This document shows positions 7,074-17,044 of a stretch of 64,000 nt of DNA, in pieces. The position numbers and the translations under genes were made by a program. Source of the DNA: Oscillospiraceae bacterium (GTDB taxonomy: Bacteria > Bacillota > Clostridia > UBA1212); assembly GCA_015069195.1 (NCBI GenBank), contig SVJA01000001.1:140148-204147 (forward strand). Reading direction: 5' to 3'. Below the pieces are notes generated by a model. That model was given only the letters and a program-made list of their open reading frames with translations. It did no database searches and was not told where the DNA came from. Position 1 is the stretch's first letter. Each line of letters opens with the position of its first letter.

Positions 7074-8687
7074 TTATGATTGCTTTGCAAGGATTTTTTC
7101 TGCAACTTTTATTCCGTCAACTGCAGCAGATGTTATGCCGCCGGCGTAGCCGGCGCCCTCACCGCACGGATAAAGTCCCTTTATCCGTGCTTCCGTATTT
7201 TCGTCGCGAAGCATTCTGACCGGTGAAGAGCTTCGCGACTCAACGCCCGTCAGCACCGCGTCATATCGGTCAAAGCCTTCTATCTGGCGGGCGAAGTGAT
7301 GTACGCCCTCCGCGATAGCGGAGGTTACGAATGCCGGCAAGCAATCGCGCAAATCGGCCGGCGTGACGCCCGGCATATATGACGGGCGTACATCACCCAA
7401 TCGATCTGACGCTTTACCAAGCGTCAGATCACCGTATAATTGCACCGGTGCTTTATAATTGCTGCCGCCGAGTTTAAAAGCGGCACGTTCTATATCACGT
7501 TGGAATTTAATTCCCGCTAAAACATCATTCATATCGGTATCTTCCGGAGTTATTCCGACAAGCAAAGCGCTGTTGGAATTTTCAGCATCACGGGCAAATT
7601 CACTCATACCGTTGACGCAAACACCGCCCTCTTCGGAAGCTGCTGCAACAACGATGCCGCCGGGGCACATACAAAAAGTATATACACCCCTGCCGGTAGA
7701 TGTCCTGCAGGACATTTTATAATCTGCCGCACCCAGCCTTTCATGTCCTGCAAAACTGCCGTAAAGACTTTTATCAATCATTTCCCTGGGGTGTTCTATT
7801 CTGACGCCAACCGCAAACGGTTTCTTCTCCATTTCAATGCCTCTTTTAAGAAGCATTTCAACAGTGTCACGAGAGCTGTGACCGATAGCAAAAACAACAT
7901 TGTCACAAACAATTGTTGATACGGTTCCGTCAGTCTTTTTTATTTCCACTCCGCAAATTCTGTCGTTTTCACAGACAATGTCGGTAACACAGGTATCAAA
8001 CATCACTTCGCCACCAAGCGATTTGATTTTCTCGCGAAGGTTTTTTACAACTGTAATAAGCTTATCGGTTCCGATATGTGGTTTTGCCTGCCACAAAATT
8101 TCCTCGGGTGCACCTGCCGCATAAAAAGTTTCTATAACTTGCCTGCAACGTTTGTCATTTATGCCGGTATGAAGTTTTCCGTCGGAAAATGTTCCGGCTC
8201 CGCCTTCACCGAACTGTACATTTGATTCGGTATCAAGAAGCCCCGTCTTCTTGAACAATTCAACCTTAGCGCGGCGCTTCTCCACTTCACCGCCGCGTTC
8301 TATCAAAAGCGGCGGCCGGCCTGCCTCCGCAAGCGTCAGCGCACAGAAAAGTCCGGCAGGCCCGCTTCCGACCACCACCGTTCTTCCATCGGAAGCCGCG
8401 GCGCAGCCGCGGGCGCCGCCTTTTAAATCCACCGCCGCCGGTGGTACGGCGGCTGTTTTATTGTTTAATTCATTTATGCCGTTTACGGCTTTAAAATTGT
8501 CCTTTTTAAGCGTTACATCAAAGTTCATAACAAAACATACATCATTTTTGTTGCGGGCATCTACAGAGCGTTTAAGAAGCTTGTACGAAACAATCTCACT
8601 TTCCCGCACTGCGCACGCTTTTGCTATTTTTTTGAGCAAACGGTCTTCTGTATAGTCAACTCTGATTTTTATATTTTTAACAATCAT
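7074..8687 (-). CDS. FAD-dependent dehydrogenase of the COG2509 family
   Basis: A 537-residue flavoprotein. After about 100 residues of N-terminal region there is a Rossmann dinucleotide-binding motif VVVGSGPAGLFCAL, a second conserved block around QFGEGGAGTFSDGKL, and a C-terminal GEGAGYAGGITSAA segment that usually contacts FAD. The family is widespread in Clostridia and Bacteroidetes; its physiological substrate is not established. Its ATG overlaps the stop of recD2 by 4 nt (ATGA), so it is translationally coupled to that gene. Cytoplasmic. Confidence 0.93.
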   Translation of the reverse strand: MIVKNIKIRVDYTEDRLLKKIAKACAVRESEIVSYKLLKRSVDARNKNDVCFVMNFDVTLKKDNFKAVNGINELNNKTAAVPPAAVDLKGGARGCAAASDGRTVVVGSGPAGLFCALTLAEAGRPPLLIERGGEVEKRRAKVELFKKTGLLDTESNVQFGEGGAGTFSDGKLHTGINDKRCRQVIETFYAAGAPEEILWQAKPHIGTDKLITVVKNLREKIKSLGGEVMFDTCVTDIVCENDRICGVEIKKTDGTVSTIVCDNVVFAIGHSSRDTVEMLLKRGIEMEKKPFAVGVRIEHPREMIDKSLYGSFAGHERLGAADYKMSCRTSTGRGVYTFCMCPGGIVVAAASEEGGVCVNGMSEFARDAENSNSALLVGITPEDTDMNDVLAGIKFQRDIERAAFKLGGSNYKAPVQLYGDLTLGKASDRLGDVRPSYMPGVTPADLRDCLPAFVTSAIAEGVHHFARQIEGFDRYDAVLTGVESRSSSPVRMLRDENTEARIKGLYPCGEGAGYAGGITSAAVDGIKVAEKILAKQS

Positions 8688-10909
8688 TTGCCGTCACCCA
8701 ACTTTCCTAAGCCTGTATAGCGCAAAACTTCGGAATTATTGTCTATCATATAACGGAGTCTTGCCTCGGTACCTACCAGCACCACCATTTTTTTTGCACG
8801 TGTGATAGCGGTATAAAGAAGATTTCTTGTCATAAGCATCGGCACGCCGTCTATTACAGGGATTACGCAATAGTCAAATTCGCTTCCCTGACTTTTGTGT
8901 ACCGTAATCGCGTAGCAATGTTCTATATCCGTCATTTCATTAAATGAATACACAACCAATCGATTATCGTCGAAAACCACAACCGCCTCGTTGTTTTTTA
9001 CATTCAAATTTACCAGTACACCCATCTCGCCGTTGAATACGCCGTCACCTTTTACGGAAGGATCATACAGGTCTTCCCATTCAAGTTCATAATTATTTTT
9101 GATTTGCATAACACGGTCGCCCTCTCGGAAAAGAACCCCATGTAAGATAACCTCTTTTTTATCTTTTGCGGCAGGATTTAAATGCTCCTGCAAAACTTTA
9201 TTCGCATTGGTTACACCGCACAAGCCTTTTCTGGTGGGAATTATAACCTGAATGTCCGTCGTAGGATTTATACCGTACGCTTTAGGAAGTCTTACCGAAC
9301 ACAGTTCTCTCACCGCATCAATACATTTCTGCGATGAATCGCGCTTTATAAGAAAGAAATCTTTGTCTGCAACATTTAAAGACGGCATGCCGCCGTTATT
9401 TATACGGTGTGCATTCACCGCAATAAGGCTGTCCTGCTCCTGTCGGTAAATTTCATTGAGTGTGATAACAGGATATTTTTTCATATCAATAATATCTCTC
9501 AATACTTTACCCGGACCCACCGACGGTAGCTGGTCACGATCACCTACCAATATAAGTCTTGTTTTGTTTCTCAATGCTTTCAGAAGATGGTACATAAGTA
9601 CTGTGTCCACCATTGAGACCTCGTCTATTATTACGGCATCCGCATCAAGCGGATTTTCTTCGTTTCTTTTAAACGACACATATCGGCTGTCATTTTCACC
9701 GCTTTGTTCTTTGTCCTCTATCGAATAATCAATCTCAAGCAAGCGATGCAATGTCTTTGCGACTCTGTTACAAGCGTTTGCCATTCGCTTTGCCGCTCTG
9801 CCGGTCGGCGCTGCAAGAAGACATCTTTTACCGTCCTTTTCGAGCATATGTATAATTGCTTTTATAATCGTTGTTTTACCTGTGCCGGGACCACCTGTTA
9901 TTACGAGTACTCCGTTCTCTCCGGCGGCGCATACAGCGGATGACTGCACCTCATCAAGTGCAAACTCCGTGCTTAATTCAAAAGAAGCAACAGCGTCTTC
10001 AAATGTTCTCCTCGATATTTTAAACTTTGTCGCAGACAGTATGTTCAACTTTGTTTCAACGAATCTCTCGCAGTCATACATATATTTCAGATACACATGT
10101 ACACCGTATTCTCCGTTTACGCAAACCGCTTCTTTGTCGTGCATAAGTATACATAGTGAAGCATCAACACAGTCCTCACTGCAGCCTGTATAATCCGTCA
10201 CTTCTCTAAACAAAATATCTCTCGGCAAAAACGTGTGTCCTTCACCGGTCGCACATTCAAGTCTGTATACTATGCATGCACATACTCTGTTGTATGAGTC
10301 AAAAGGAAGTCCCATTGTCGTAGCAATCTTGTCCGCTGTTTTAAAAGAGAAACCCTTTACCTTTGATGAAATCTTGTACGGATTTGACTCTGCCGTTGTA
10401 ACAGCCTCTTTGCCGAATACCTTGTACACATTCAATGCACAATTTGTACTCACGCCGAAGCGATTGAAAAACATTATCACTCCGCTCGTCTCACTATGCA
10501 TTAAAACGGATTCGTGAATTCTCATCGCTTTGTTATGGCTTATGCCGCGTATGGCTTCAAGTCGAGCAGGATCATTAACGATAACCTCAAGTGATTTGTC
10601 TCCGAAATGCTTTACAATCAATCCTGCGGTTATGGCGCCGACACCCTCTATAAGACCTGACGAAAGAAATCCTTTTATATCTTCCGCAGTTTGCGGCAAT
10701 GCTTTTTCGTACTGCTCAACCAAAAGTTGCTCACCGTATTCTTTGTGGTTCACCCATTTACCCGAAGCTATAATCTGTTCGCCTATATTAAGAAACGGCA
10801 TAGTACCTTTTACGGTAATGTATTCATCACCGCAGCGCACATAACATATCTTGAATCCGGTATCATCGTTTTCATAAATGATATCTTCTACCGTTCCTCT
10901 GATTTCCAC
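8684..10909 (-). CDS. recD2: ATP-dependent RecD2-like DNA helicase
   Basis: A 741-residue superfamily 1B 5'-3' DNA helicase of the stand-alone RecD2 type found in bacteria lacking RecBC. It shows the N-terminal OB-like segment and helix-hairpin-helix region (residues about 1-200), Walker A GGPGTGKTT near residue 340, Walker B DEVSMVD, motif III GDRDQLPSVGPG, and the C-terminal AITVHKSQGSEFD motif. Involved in mismatch- and recombination-linked DNA repair in Bacillus and Deinococcus relatives. First gene of a coupled pair with the downstream flavoprotein. Confidence 0.96.
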   Translation of the reverse strand: MEIRGTVEDIIYENDDTGFKICYVRCGDEYITVKGTMPFLNIGEQIIASGKWVNHKEYGEQLLVEQYEKALPQTAEDIKGFLSSGLIEGVGAITAGLIVKHFGDKSLEVIVNDPARLEAIRGISHNKAMRIHESVLMHSETSGVIMFFNRFGVSTNCALNVYKVFGKEAVTTAESNPYKISSKVKGFSFKTADKIATTMGLPFDSYNRVCACIVYRLECATGEGHTFLPRDILFREVTDYTGCSEDCVDASLCILMHDKEAVCVNGEYGVHVYLKYMYDCERFVETKLNILSATKFKISRRTFEDAVASFELSTEFALDEVQSSAVCAAGENGVLVITGGPGTGKTTIIKAIIHMLEKDGKRCLLAAPTGRAAKRMANACNRVAKTLHRLLEIDYSIEDKEQSGENDSRYVSFKRNEENPLDADAVIIDEVSMVDTVLMYHLLKALRNKTRLILVGDRDQLPSVGPGKVLRDIIDMKKYPVITLNEIYRQEQDSLIAVNAHRINNGGMPSLNVADKDFFLIKRDSSQKCIDAVRELCSVRLPKAYGINPTTDIQVIIPTRKGLCGVTNANKVLQEHLNPAAKDKKEVILHGVLFREGDRVMQIKNNYELEWEDLYDPSVKGDGVFNGEMGVLVNLNVKNNEAVVVFDDNRLVVYSFNEMTDIEHCYAITVHKSQGSEFDYCVIPVIDGVPMLMTRNLLYTAITRAKKMVVLVGTEARLRYMIDNNSEVLRYTGLGKLGDGK

Positions 10910-10927
10910 TTATTCTCCTCCGATAAT

Positions 10928-11041
10928 TTAACGTTTTTTCTTAAGTCCGAATTTCCTTGCTCCGTAGAATACACAGAAATTCATTATTCCGTAAAATGAT
11001 ATAATTGTTATTATAAAAATTGTGTTAAATACTTCTAACAT
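10928..11041 (-). CDS. 37-residue single-pass membrane peptide
   Basis: A small open frame (MLEVFNTIFIITIISFYGIM then a short basic tail ending KFGLKKKR) with a strong ribosome site AAGAGGTG 8 nt before its ATG. It has one hydrophobic helix (about residues 5-28) and a Lys/Arg-rich C-terminus that would stay in the cytoplasm. It sits between ftsH and recD2 on the same strand. Small membrane peptides of this shape are often FtsH substrates or modulators of membrane proteins, but no function is assigned here. The ribosome site and clean composition argue that it is real. Confidence 0.65.
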   Translation of the reverse strand: MLEVFNTIFIITIISFYGIMNFCVFYGARKFGLKKKR

Positions 11042-11110
11042 AACGCACGCACCTCTTACTGATATGATATGAGTCAAAATCCGTAAAAGGTGCGCATTTA
11101 AAAAGTCTTT

Positions 11111-12970
11111 TTACTCTGCCGACATAATTGCTTCGAATTCGTCGCCTTCGAGTTTTTCCAATTCGATAAGTTTCTGTGCCACAGCGTGCAACTTATCAAT
11201 ATTCTCTGTGAGTATACGCTTTGCATCATCGTATGCACTGTCAATGATTTTCTTTACTTCCGCATCAACAACAGACGCCAAAGACTCGCTGACAGAACTT
11301 CTGTGACCGTAATCTCTGCCGAGGAATACCTCGTCACTTCCCTGATCCAGAATTCTGTTTCCGACTGCATCGCTCATACCGTATTTTGTTACCATATTCA
11401 TTGCAATCGAATTTGCCTGTTTAAGGTCTGCAGAAGCTCCCGTGCTCACTTCTCCGAGTACAATTTCTTCGGCAGCCTTTCCGCCGAGTGAAACAACTAT
11501 CTCAGAGATAAGCTGAGTTTTTGTCATATAGGAAGTATCTTCGTCAGCTCTGGATGCAGTATAACCGCCGGCACTGCCTGCAGGAATTATCGAAATTCTG
11601 TCTACACGCTTATTCGAACCTGACAATTTTACTGCAATAGCATGACCTGCCTCGTGATAGGCAGTAAGCTTCTTTTCTGGTTCTGTCATAACTCGGCTGC
11701 GCTTTTCGGGACCGACAATTACTCTGAATGTAGCTTCTTTTATGTGATCGTTAGTTATCACGTCAGAATCATCTCTTGCCGCTAAAAGTGCAGACTCATT
11801 CATAAGGTTTTCAAGATCTGCCGCTGTAAATCCAACTGTATTTTTTGCTACGTCAAGCAAGCTTACATCTTCTGCAAGAGGCTTATTTTTCGCATGAACG
11901 CCGAGCATAAGCTCTCTGGCTCTCATATCGGGATATCCTACGGTTATCTTTCTGTCAAAACGTCCCGGTCTTGTAAGAGCAGGATCAAGTATATCAGGTC
12001 TGTTTGTTGCCGCAATTACGATAATGCTTTCATACTTTGAAAAACCGTCCATCTCTACGAGCAACTGGTTCAAAGTCTGCTCTCTCTCGTCATGACCGCC
12101 GCCGAGACCTGAACCTCTGTGACGACCTACGGCATCTATCTCATCAATAAATATGATACAAGGTGAATTTTTCTTTGCCTGCTCAAACATATCACGAACT
12201 CTGGACGCACCAACACCGACATACATTTCAACAAAGTCGGAACCGCTTATCGAGAAGAACGGAACGCCTGCCTCACCTGCAATAGCTTTTGCAAGATAGG
12301 TCTTACCTGTGCCCGGAGGACCCACCATCAATACACCCTTAGGAATTCTTGCGCCTAAATTTGTATACTTTCTCGGATCTTTAAGGAAATTTACAAGCTC
12401 TGCCATTTCCTCTTTTTCTTCGTCAGCACCGGCTACATCCTCAAATTTTATAGTACTTGTAGTATGCATCTTGGCACGGCTTCTGCCGAAGTTCATTATT
12501 TTTCCGCTTCCGCCGCTGTTCTGACCGAGGAATATAAACAGGAAGAATGCAAATATTACAAACATCAATACATACGGTATCAACGAAACCCAGAACGGCA
12601 CCGTTGTAACTTTGTTTGTAAACTTGAACGGTTCTGAACCTTCAACAGATGCCTCGAGAACAGATGTTATATATGTCTGGAACTCATCAGCAGCTATTAT
12701 TTTTACTTCAAACACAGAATCTGCCTTGAGCGTTTTCTCTTTAGTCTCGCCTTTGTCGTTTTCACGCTGTGTTACGGCATCCGCTTTAAGTTTTACCGTA
12801 GCCTTATCGTCAGACAATACAATCGACTTTACATTTCCTGCTTGTATCTGCTCGACAAGTTCGCTGTAATACATACTTTCCGCGCCTGCCACAGAGCGAA
12901 TCATAATAGCGGCAATTATAATCACAGCGATTATCACAATATAAAAAGATAAATTTTTAAATACTTTCAA
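11111..12970 (-). CDS. ftsH: ATP-dependent zinc metalloprotease FtsH
   Basis: A 619-residue membrane-anchored AAA+ protease that degrades misfolded and regulatory membrane proteins. Two membrane helices (about 7-28 and 124-148) bracket an extracytoplasmic domain; the AAA module has Walker A GPPGTGKT (217-224), Walker B IIFIDEID and the second region of homology; the zinc site is HEAGH (439-443). The start is a TTG with a textbook AGGAGG site 7 nt upstream that lies inside the last codons of hpt; no ATG fits. The gap to hpt is 2 nt, so the order tilS-hpt-ftsH is conserved and coupled. Confidence 0.98.
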   Translation of the reverse strand: MKVFKNLSFYIVIIAVIIIAAIMIRSVAGAESMYYSELVEQIQAGNVKSIVLSDDKATVKLKADAVTQRENDKGETKEKTLKADSVFEVKIIAADEFQTYITSVLEASVEGSEPFKFTNKVTTVPFWVSLIPYVLMFVIFAFFLFIFLGQNSGGSGKIMNFGRSRAKMHTTSTIKFEDVAGADEEKEEMAELVNFLKDPRKYTNLGARIPKGVLMVGPPGTGKTYLAKAIAGEAGVPFFSISGSDFVEMYVGVGASRVRDMFEQAKKNSPCIIFIDEIDAVGRHRGSGLGGGHDEREQTLNQLLVEMDGFSKYESIIVIAATNRPDILDPALTRPGRFDRKITVGYPDMRARELMLGVHAKNKPLAEDVSLLDVAKNTVGFTAADLENLMNESALLAARDDSDVITNDHIKEATFRVIVGPEKRSRVMTEPEKKLTAYHEAGHAIAVKLSGSNKRVDRISIIPAGSAGGYTASRADEDTSYMTKTQLISEIVVSLGGKAAEEIVLGEVSTGASADLKQANSIAMNMVTKYGMSDAVGNRILDQGSDEVFLGRDYGHRSSVSESLASVVDAEVKKIIDSAYDDAKRILTENIDKLHAVAQKLIELEKLEGDEFEAIMSAE

Positions 12971-12972
12971 TA

Positions 12973-13521
12973 TTAGTCCTCCTGTTCATACACGGAACGC
13001 TTCAAAACATAAAGTTCCGGCATGTTTCTCATTTTCTCAGCATAGTCGAGGCCGTATCCGACAACAAATTCGTCTTCTATAACCGCTCCGACATAATCAA
13101 TTTTTAATTCTTTTGCAATACGACGCGCCGGCTTATCAAATGCAGTACAAATCTTTACACTTGCTGCATTGCGGGACTCAAAAAGCTTCTTTAAGTAGCT
13201 GAGTGTTACACCTGAATCTACAATATCCTCTACTATAAGCAAATGCTTTCCTGCCATATCAATATCGGTATCTTTCTTTAATTGTACAATACCGCTCGTC
13301 TCGGTTCTGTTGCCGTAACTCGATGCCGCAATAAAATCGATTTGCATCGGTACATCAATCTTTCTCACCAAATCAGCCGCAAATATAAAGCCTCCCTTAA
13401 GTACGCTCAACACAACCAATTCTTTTCCCTCGTAATCTTTTGTTATCTGATTTCCGAGTCTTGTAAGCATATCATCAATCTGCTTTTCAGAGACTAAAAC
13501 TCTTTCTACATCTTTGTGCAT
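12973..13521 (-). CDS. hpt: hypoxanthine phosphoribosyltransferase
   Basis: A 182-residue purine-salvage enzyme that joins hypoxanthine or guanine to PRPP. It contains the type I phosphoribosyltransferase PRPP loop LLIVEDIVDSGVTL (about residues 93-106) and the usual KGGFIFAADL region near residue 43. Length is normal for the family (about 180). It lies between tilS and ftsH, the classical Firmicute arrangement, and its 3' end carries the ftsH ribosome site. Confidence 0.97.
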   Translation of the reverse strand: MHKDVERVLVSEKQIDDMLTRLGNQITKDYEGKELVVLSVLKGGFIFAADLVRKIDVPMQIDFIAASSYGNRTETSGIVQLKKDTDIDMAGKHLLIVEDIVDSGVTLSYLKKLFESRNAASVKICTAFDKPARRIAKELKIDYVGAVIEDEFVVGYGLDYAEKMRNMPELYVLKRSVYEQED

Positions 13522-13582
13522 TTTTTACTGCCTCCGTATTCCGTCATCTTTTATTATTCCGTAATATAAAAATCACTAAACA

Positions 13583-15148
13583 TCAATTTGTTAAATTTTC
13601 GCTGCCTGCAGCCTTTAATGTCATTATAATCACACTCTTGCTTTCTTTTTTTACAGGGGCAATATTGCTTCTGCGCATATTGTGAATCCACAAAACATCC
13701 CTTCCCGAAGCAAGCAACGGTATCATATCTCTGTCTGCCACCGGCACTTTGTTATCAATATAAAATCGACTGAGTTTTTTTCGTCCTTTTACACCGAATG
13801 CACTTATTATATCGTGCGGTTCTTTTGTACGTATAATCGGAATTCCGTGTTCGTCGCAAAACTCAAAAAAGCCTCTGCTGTCAAAACATACATAATGCTT
13901 GTCGCTTATGTAATCGCTGAAATCTGTATATTCCGTAACCGGAGCCACATCAATAACCATATTATATATGTCTTCACCAAGCGAAACTGAAAAAGATATA
14001 TTTTTAAGTACACCTTCTTTTTCTGCTTCGCTGCAAAGCTTCTTCACATTTTTGTAGAGAATTATATCGAGTTCGTCAACTCTCTTTATGTTATCCTCTG
14101 CTTTTTTAGTCTGGCGTTCCATACCGAAAACAACTTTTCCGTAACTGAAACGGCATATCGTACCTTTTCCGATCTCTATATATCCGCCTGTTTTTCCTCT
14201 CAGAATATACTGTCTTACTCTCTCCGTCGTAACAGAGCCGAGTCCCGTACCCTCAGGGAATACGTATTCGCCGTTTTTATCTTTTATTCTTGAAATAGCA
14301 CTACGCACTATTCTGGACTGTATAACCCTGTCCTCGCGGGAGAAAAGTTTCGCATCAATTTCCACCTGTGTGTTTTTTCGTGTTTTGAATGCAATATCTC
14401 TTGCCATTTCAAAGTAGGCTTTGTCTGCAATACTCTTTATGAAGCGGTTGTCCTCCGATGCAAGTTCCGACATTCTGAGTACATTACTCACGAAATCGGC
14501 ACCAAGCTGGTCAGTCATATAGGGGATTACATTACCTCTGATACGATTTCTCTTATACTTGCAATCAATATTTGTCGAATCAATTCTGAAAAGCACTCCG
14601 TACTCGTTGCACACGCATTCCGTTTCGGCTCTTGTAAGGTTAAGCAACGGTCTTATTATATTTCCTCTTATAAAGGATATTCCTTTAAGACCCTCAAGTG
14701 ATGTTCCGCGGGAAATATTGTGTAAAATCGTTTCAACTCTGTCGTTCTGGTTATGTGCTATGGCGATTCTGACATCACCCTCATGCTTTTCGGCTTCGCC
14801 TCTGAGGAAATTATAACGCATATAGCGCGCCGCTTCCTCGTGCCCCATTCCGTGAGCTTTTGCGTAACCTGCTACATCGCCTTCCGCACTTATATATTGG
14901 ACATTAAGTGTCTTACAAAGGTTTCGTGTAAAACGCTCGTCGGCATCAGCCTCTGCACCACGCAACTTGTGATTATAGTGTGCGGCTATTAAATTAAAGC
15001 GTTTATTAAAGCGATATTCGCACAGCAAAAGAAGCAGGCAAACAGAGTCAGCACCGCCTGAAATACCTGCCACGACTGTACATCCGGCAGGTATCATATC
15101 ATACTCATTTACTGTTCTGTTGAAATTATTTATTATATCCCTTAACAT
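13583..15148 (-). CDS. tilS: tRNA(Ile)-lysidine synthetase
   Basis: A 521-residue N-type ATP pyrophosphatase that converts C34 of the CAU-anticodon tRNA-Ile to lysidine so that it decodes AUA. The PP-loop SGGADS is at residues 30-35, followed by the AHYNHKLRG region. C-terminal substrate-binding domains end with the GRKKLSRFYIDNKVP segment typical of the TilS C-terminal domain. An AGGAAA ribosome site precedes the ATG. First of the tilS-hpt-ftsH group. Confidence 0.96.
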   Translation of the reverse strand: MLRDIINNFNRTVNEYDMIPAGCTVVAGISGGADSVCLLLLLCEYRFNKRFNLIAAHYNHKLRGAEADADERFTRNLCKTLNVQYISAEGDVAGYAKAHGMGHEEAARYMRYNFLRGEAEKHEGDVRIAIAHNQNDRVETILHNISRGTSLEGLKGISFIRGNIIRPLLNLTRAETECVCNEYGVLFRIDSTNIDCKYKRNRIRGNVIPYMTDQLGADFVSNVLRMSELASEDNRFIKSIADKAYFEMARDIAFKTRKNTQVEIDAKLFSREDRVIQSRIVRSAISRIKDKNGEYVFPEGTGLGSVTTERVRQYILRGKTGGYIEIGKGTICRFSYGKVVFGMERQTKKAEDNIKRVDELDIILYKNVKKLCSEAEKEGVLKNISFSVSLGEDIYNMVIDVAPVTEYTDFSDYISDKHYVCFDSRGFFEFCDEHGIPIIRTKEPHDIISAFGVKGRKKLSRFYIDNKVPVADRDMIPLLASGRDVLWIHNMRRSNIAPVKKESKSVIIMTLKAAGSENLTN

Positions 15149-15187
15149 TCTCTATTTCCTGAAAAACTTGATCTTCGACTACAAACT

Positions 15188-16528
15188 TTACTCGTGATGT
15201 GCCATATTTTTGAAACGTATATGTTCCTCGTCAAAGTAAAGCTCAATAGTTCCCGTAGAACCGTTTCTGTGCTTTCCTATTATAACTTCCGCAACATTTT
15301 TAAACTGTGTATCTTCTTTGTTGTAATAATAATCACGATACAAGAACAATACAATATCGGCATCCTGCTCAATAGAACCTGATTCACGAAGATCGCTGAG
15401 CATAGGTCTTTTGTCCTGTCTGCCCTCAACCGCACGGCTGAGCTGTGAACCTACAACAACAGGTACATTAAGCTCTTTCGCCATAATCTTAAGAGCACGT
15501 GAAATCTCTGCAACTTCCTGTACACGGTTTGCCTCTCCGCCGCCTTTTCTGGAGCCCTGCATAAGCTGGAGATAGTCAATGATTATGAGCTTTATGTCCT
15601 TCTCCATCTTGAGCTTACGGCACTTGGCTCGGATACTTGAGATATTTACTTCGGCAGTATCATCTATATAAATCGGAGCTTCCGCCAATGTGCCTACCGC
15701 TTCTGCAAGATCTGCCCAATCTCCGTCTGCAAGTTCGCCGCTTCTGAGTTTTTCGTTAGATACACCTGACTCACCGCTGAGGATACGAGTCGCAACCTGC
15801 TCTTTAGACATTTCCAAGTTAAATACAGCAACCGGAATATTTTTCTTTACCGCTGCATATTGAGCTATATTAAGCATCCACGCAGTTTTACCCATACCCG
15901 GTCTTGCCGCGACAAGTATAAGGTCTGAATTACGAAGACCTGAAAGTTTTTTATCAAGATCCGCAAAACCTGTCGGTACACCCGGAACACCCTTTGTCGA
16001 GGAAAGTACTTCAAGCTGTGTATATACGTCTGCAAGAACATCATTTATCTGTGCGTAAGGTTTCTTTGATTTTCTTTGTGCTATTTCAAAAATCTGCTTT
16101 TCAGCAAACTCTACGAGGTCACCGGGATCTCCGTCAGGCTCGTATGCATATTTGGCTATATCCTGCGCCGCGGCAATAAGCCTTCTCTGCACAGACTTTT
16201 CTGCTACAATTTTAGCATAGGAAACAGCATTTGCCGAAATCGGCACCTCGTCTGCAATCTCCGCAAGATATGCGGTGCCGCCGACCTTATCAAGCTGACC
16301 TTTATTAGACAAAGTATCGCACACCGTAATAATATTTATCGGTGAATTTTTAGAGAACAGATCCATCATGCTCTCATATATCAACCTGTTATCATTGCGG
16401 TAAAAATCTTCCGCACGAACAATGTCAACAACATCGTATATTATATTTTCCGAAATAAGAATCGCACCCAAAAGAGACTGCTCTGCATCTATATTGTGCG
16501 GTGGAATTCTGTCTGTAATACTGCTCAT
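15188..16528 (-). CDS. dnaB: replicative DNA helicase DnaB
   Basis: A 446-residue hexameric fork helicase. The N-terminal DnaB domain starts at PPHNIDAEQSLLGA; the RecA-like C-terminal domain carries Walker A AARPGMGKT (GMGKT at 211-215), a Walker B around LIIIDYLQLM, and the SQLSRAVEGR and DLRESGSIEQDAD motifs. Length is standard and no intein is present. Downstream of rplI with a 33-nt gap, as in many Firmicutes. Confidence 0.98.
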   Translation of the reverse strand: MSSITDRIPPHNIDAEQSLLGAILISENIIYDVVDIVRAEDFYRNDNRLIYESMMDLFSKNSPINIITVCDTLSNKGQLDKVGGTAYLAEIADEVPISANAVSYAKIVAEKSVQRRLIAAAQDIAKYAYEPDGDPGDLVEFAEKQIFEIAQRKSKKPYAQINDVLADVYTQLEVLSSTKGVPGVPTGFADLDKKLSGLRNSDLILVAARPGMGKTAWMLNIAQYAAVKKNIPVAVFNLEMSKEQVATRILSGESGVSNEKLRSGELADGDWADLAEAVGTLAEAPIYIDDTAEVNISSIRAKCRKLKMEKDIKLIIIDYLQLMQGSRKGGGEANRVQEVAEISRALKIMAKELNVPVVVGSQLSRAVEGRQDKRPMLSDLRESGSIEQDADIVLFLYRDYYYNKEDTQFKNVAEVIIGKHRNGSTGTIELYFDEEHIRFKNMAHHE

Positions 16529-16561
16529 ATATTTCTCCGTTTACTGTAAAAACAAACTACA

Positions 16562-17008
16562 CTAGGCAGCAGACACTACAACCTTTATCATAGCCGAAAC
16601 GCCCGCCATAATACGAATTTTTATATCGTATTCACCGAGTTGCTTTATCGCCTCGTCAACACTTACTTTCTTTTTGTCGAGGTCAATTCCGAATTCTTTC
16701 TTTATCGCATCTGCTACGTCTTTGTTTGAAACTGCACCGAACAACTTGCCGTTTTCGCCGCATTTCACCTTTACATTTACGGTTTTTCCATCAAGTTTTG
16801 CAGCGGTTTCTTTAGCTGCAGCAAGTTCTCTTGCCTGCTTGTCAGCCATAGCTTTCTGCTTATTTTTCATATCATTTATATTTCCTGCGGTGGCCGCAAC
16901 TGCGAGGTCTTTAGGTAAAAGAAAATTCTTCGCATATCCGTCACTTACTTTTACAGTGGTGTCTTTCTTTCCCAGACCTTTTACATCTTGCTTCAAAATA
17001 ACTTCCAT
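16562..17008 (-). CDS. rplI: 50S ribosomal protein L9
   Basis: A 148-residue L9 with the conserved start MEVILKQDVKGLGKKDTTVK, the long connecting helix (about residues 45-75) and a C-terminal 23S rRNA-binding domain. Length matches the family. It lies between gdpP and dnaB in the conserved ribosomal/replication gene order. Confidence 0.98.
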   Translation of the reverse strand: MEVILKQDVKGLGKKDTTVKVSDGYAKNFLLPKDLAVAATAGNINDMKNKQKAMADKQARELAAAKETAAKLDGKTVNVKVKCGENGKLFGAVSNKDVADAIKKEFGIDLDKKKVSVDEAIKQLGEYDIKIRIMAGVSAMIKVVVSAA

Positions 17009-17044
17009 AAAAACACTCCGCTTTCTTTAAAAATTTTCTGTATT

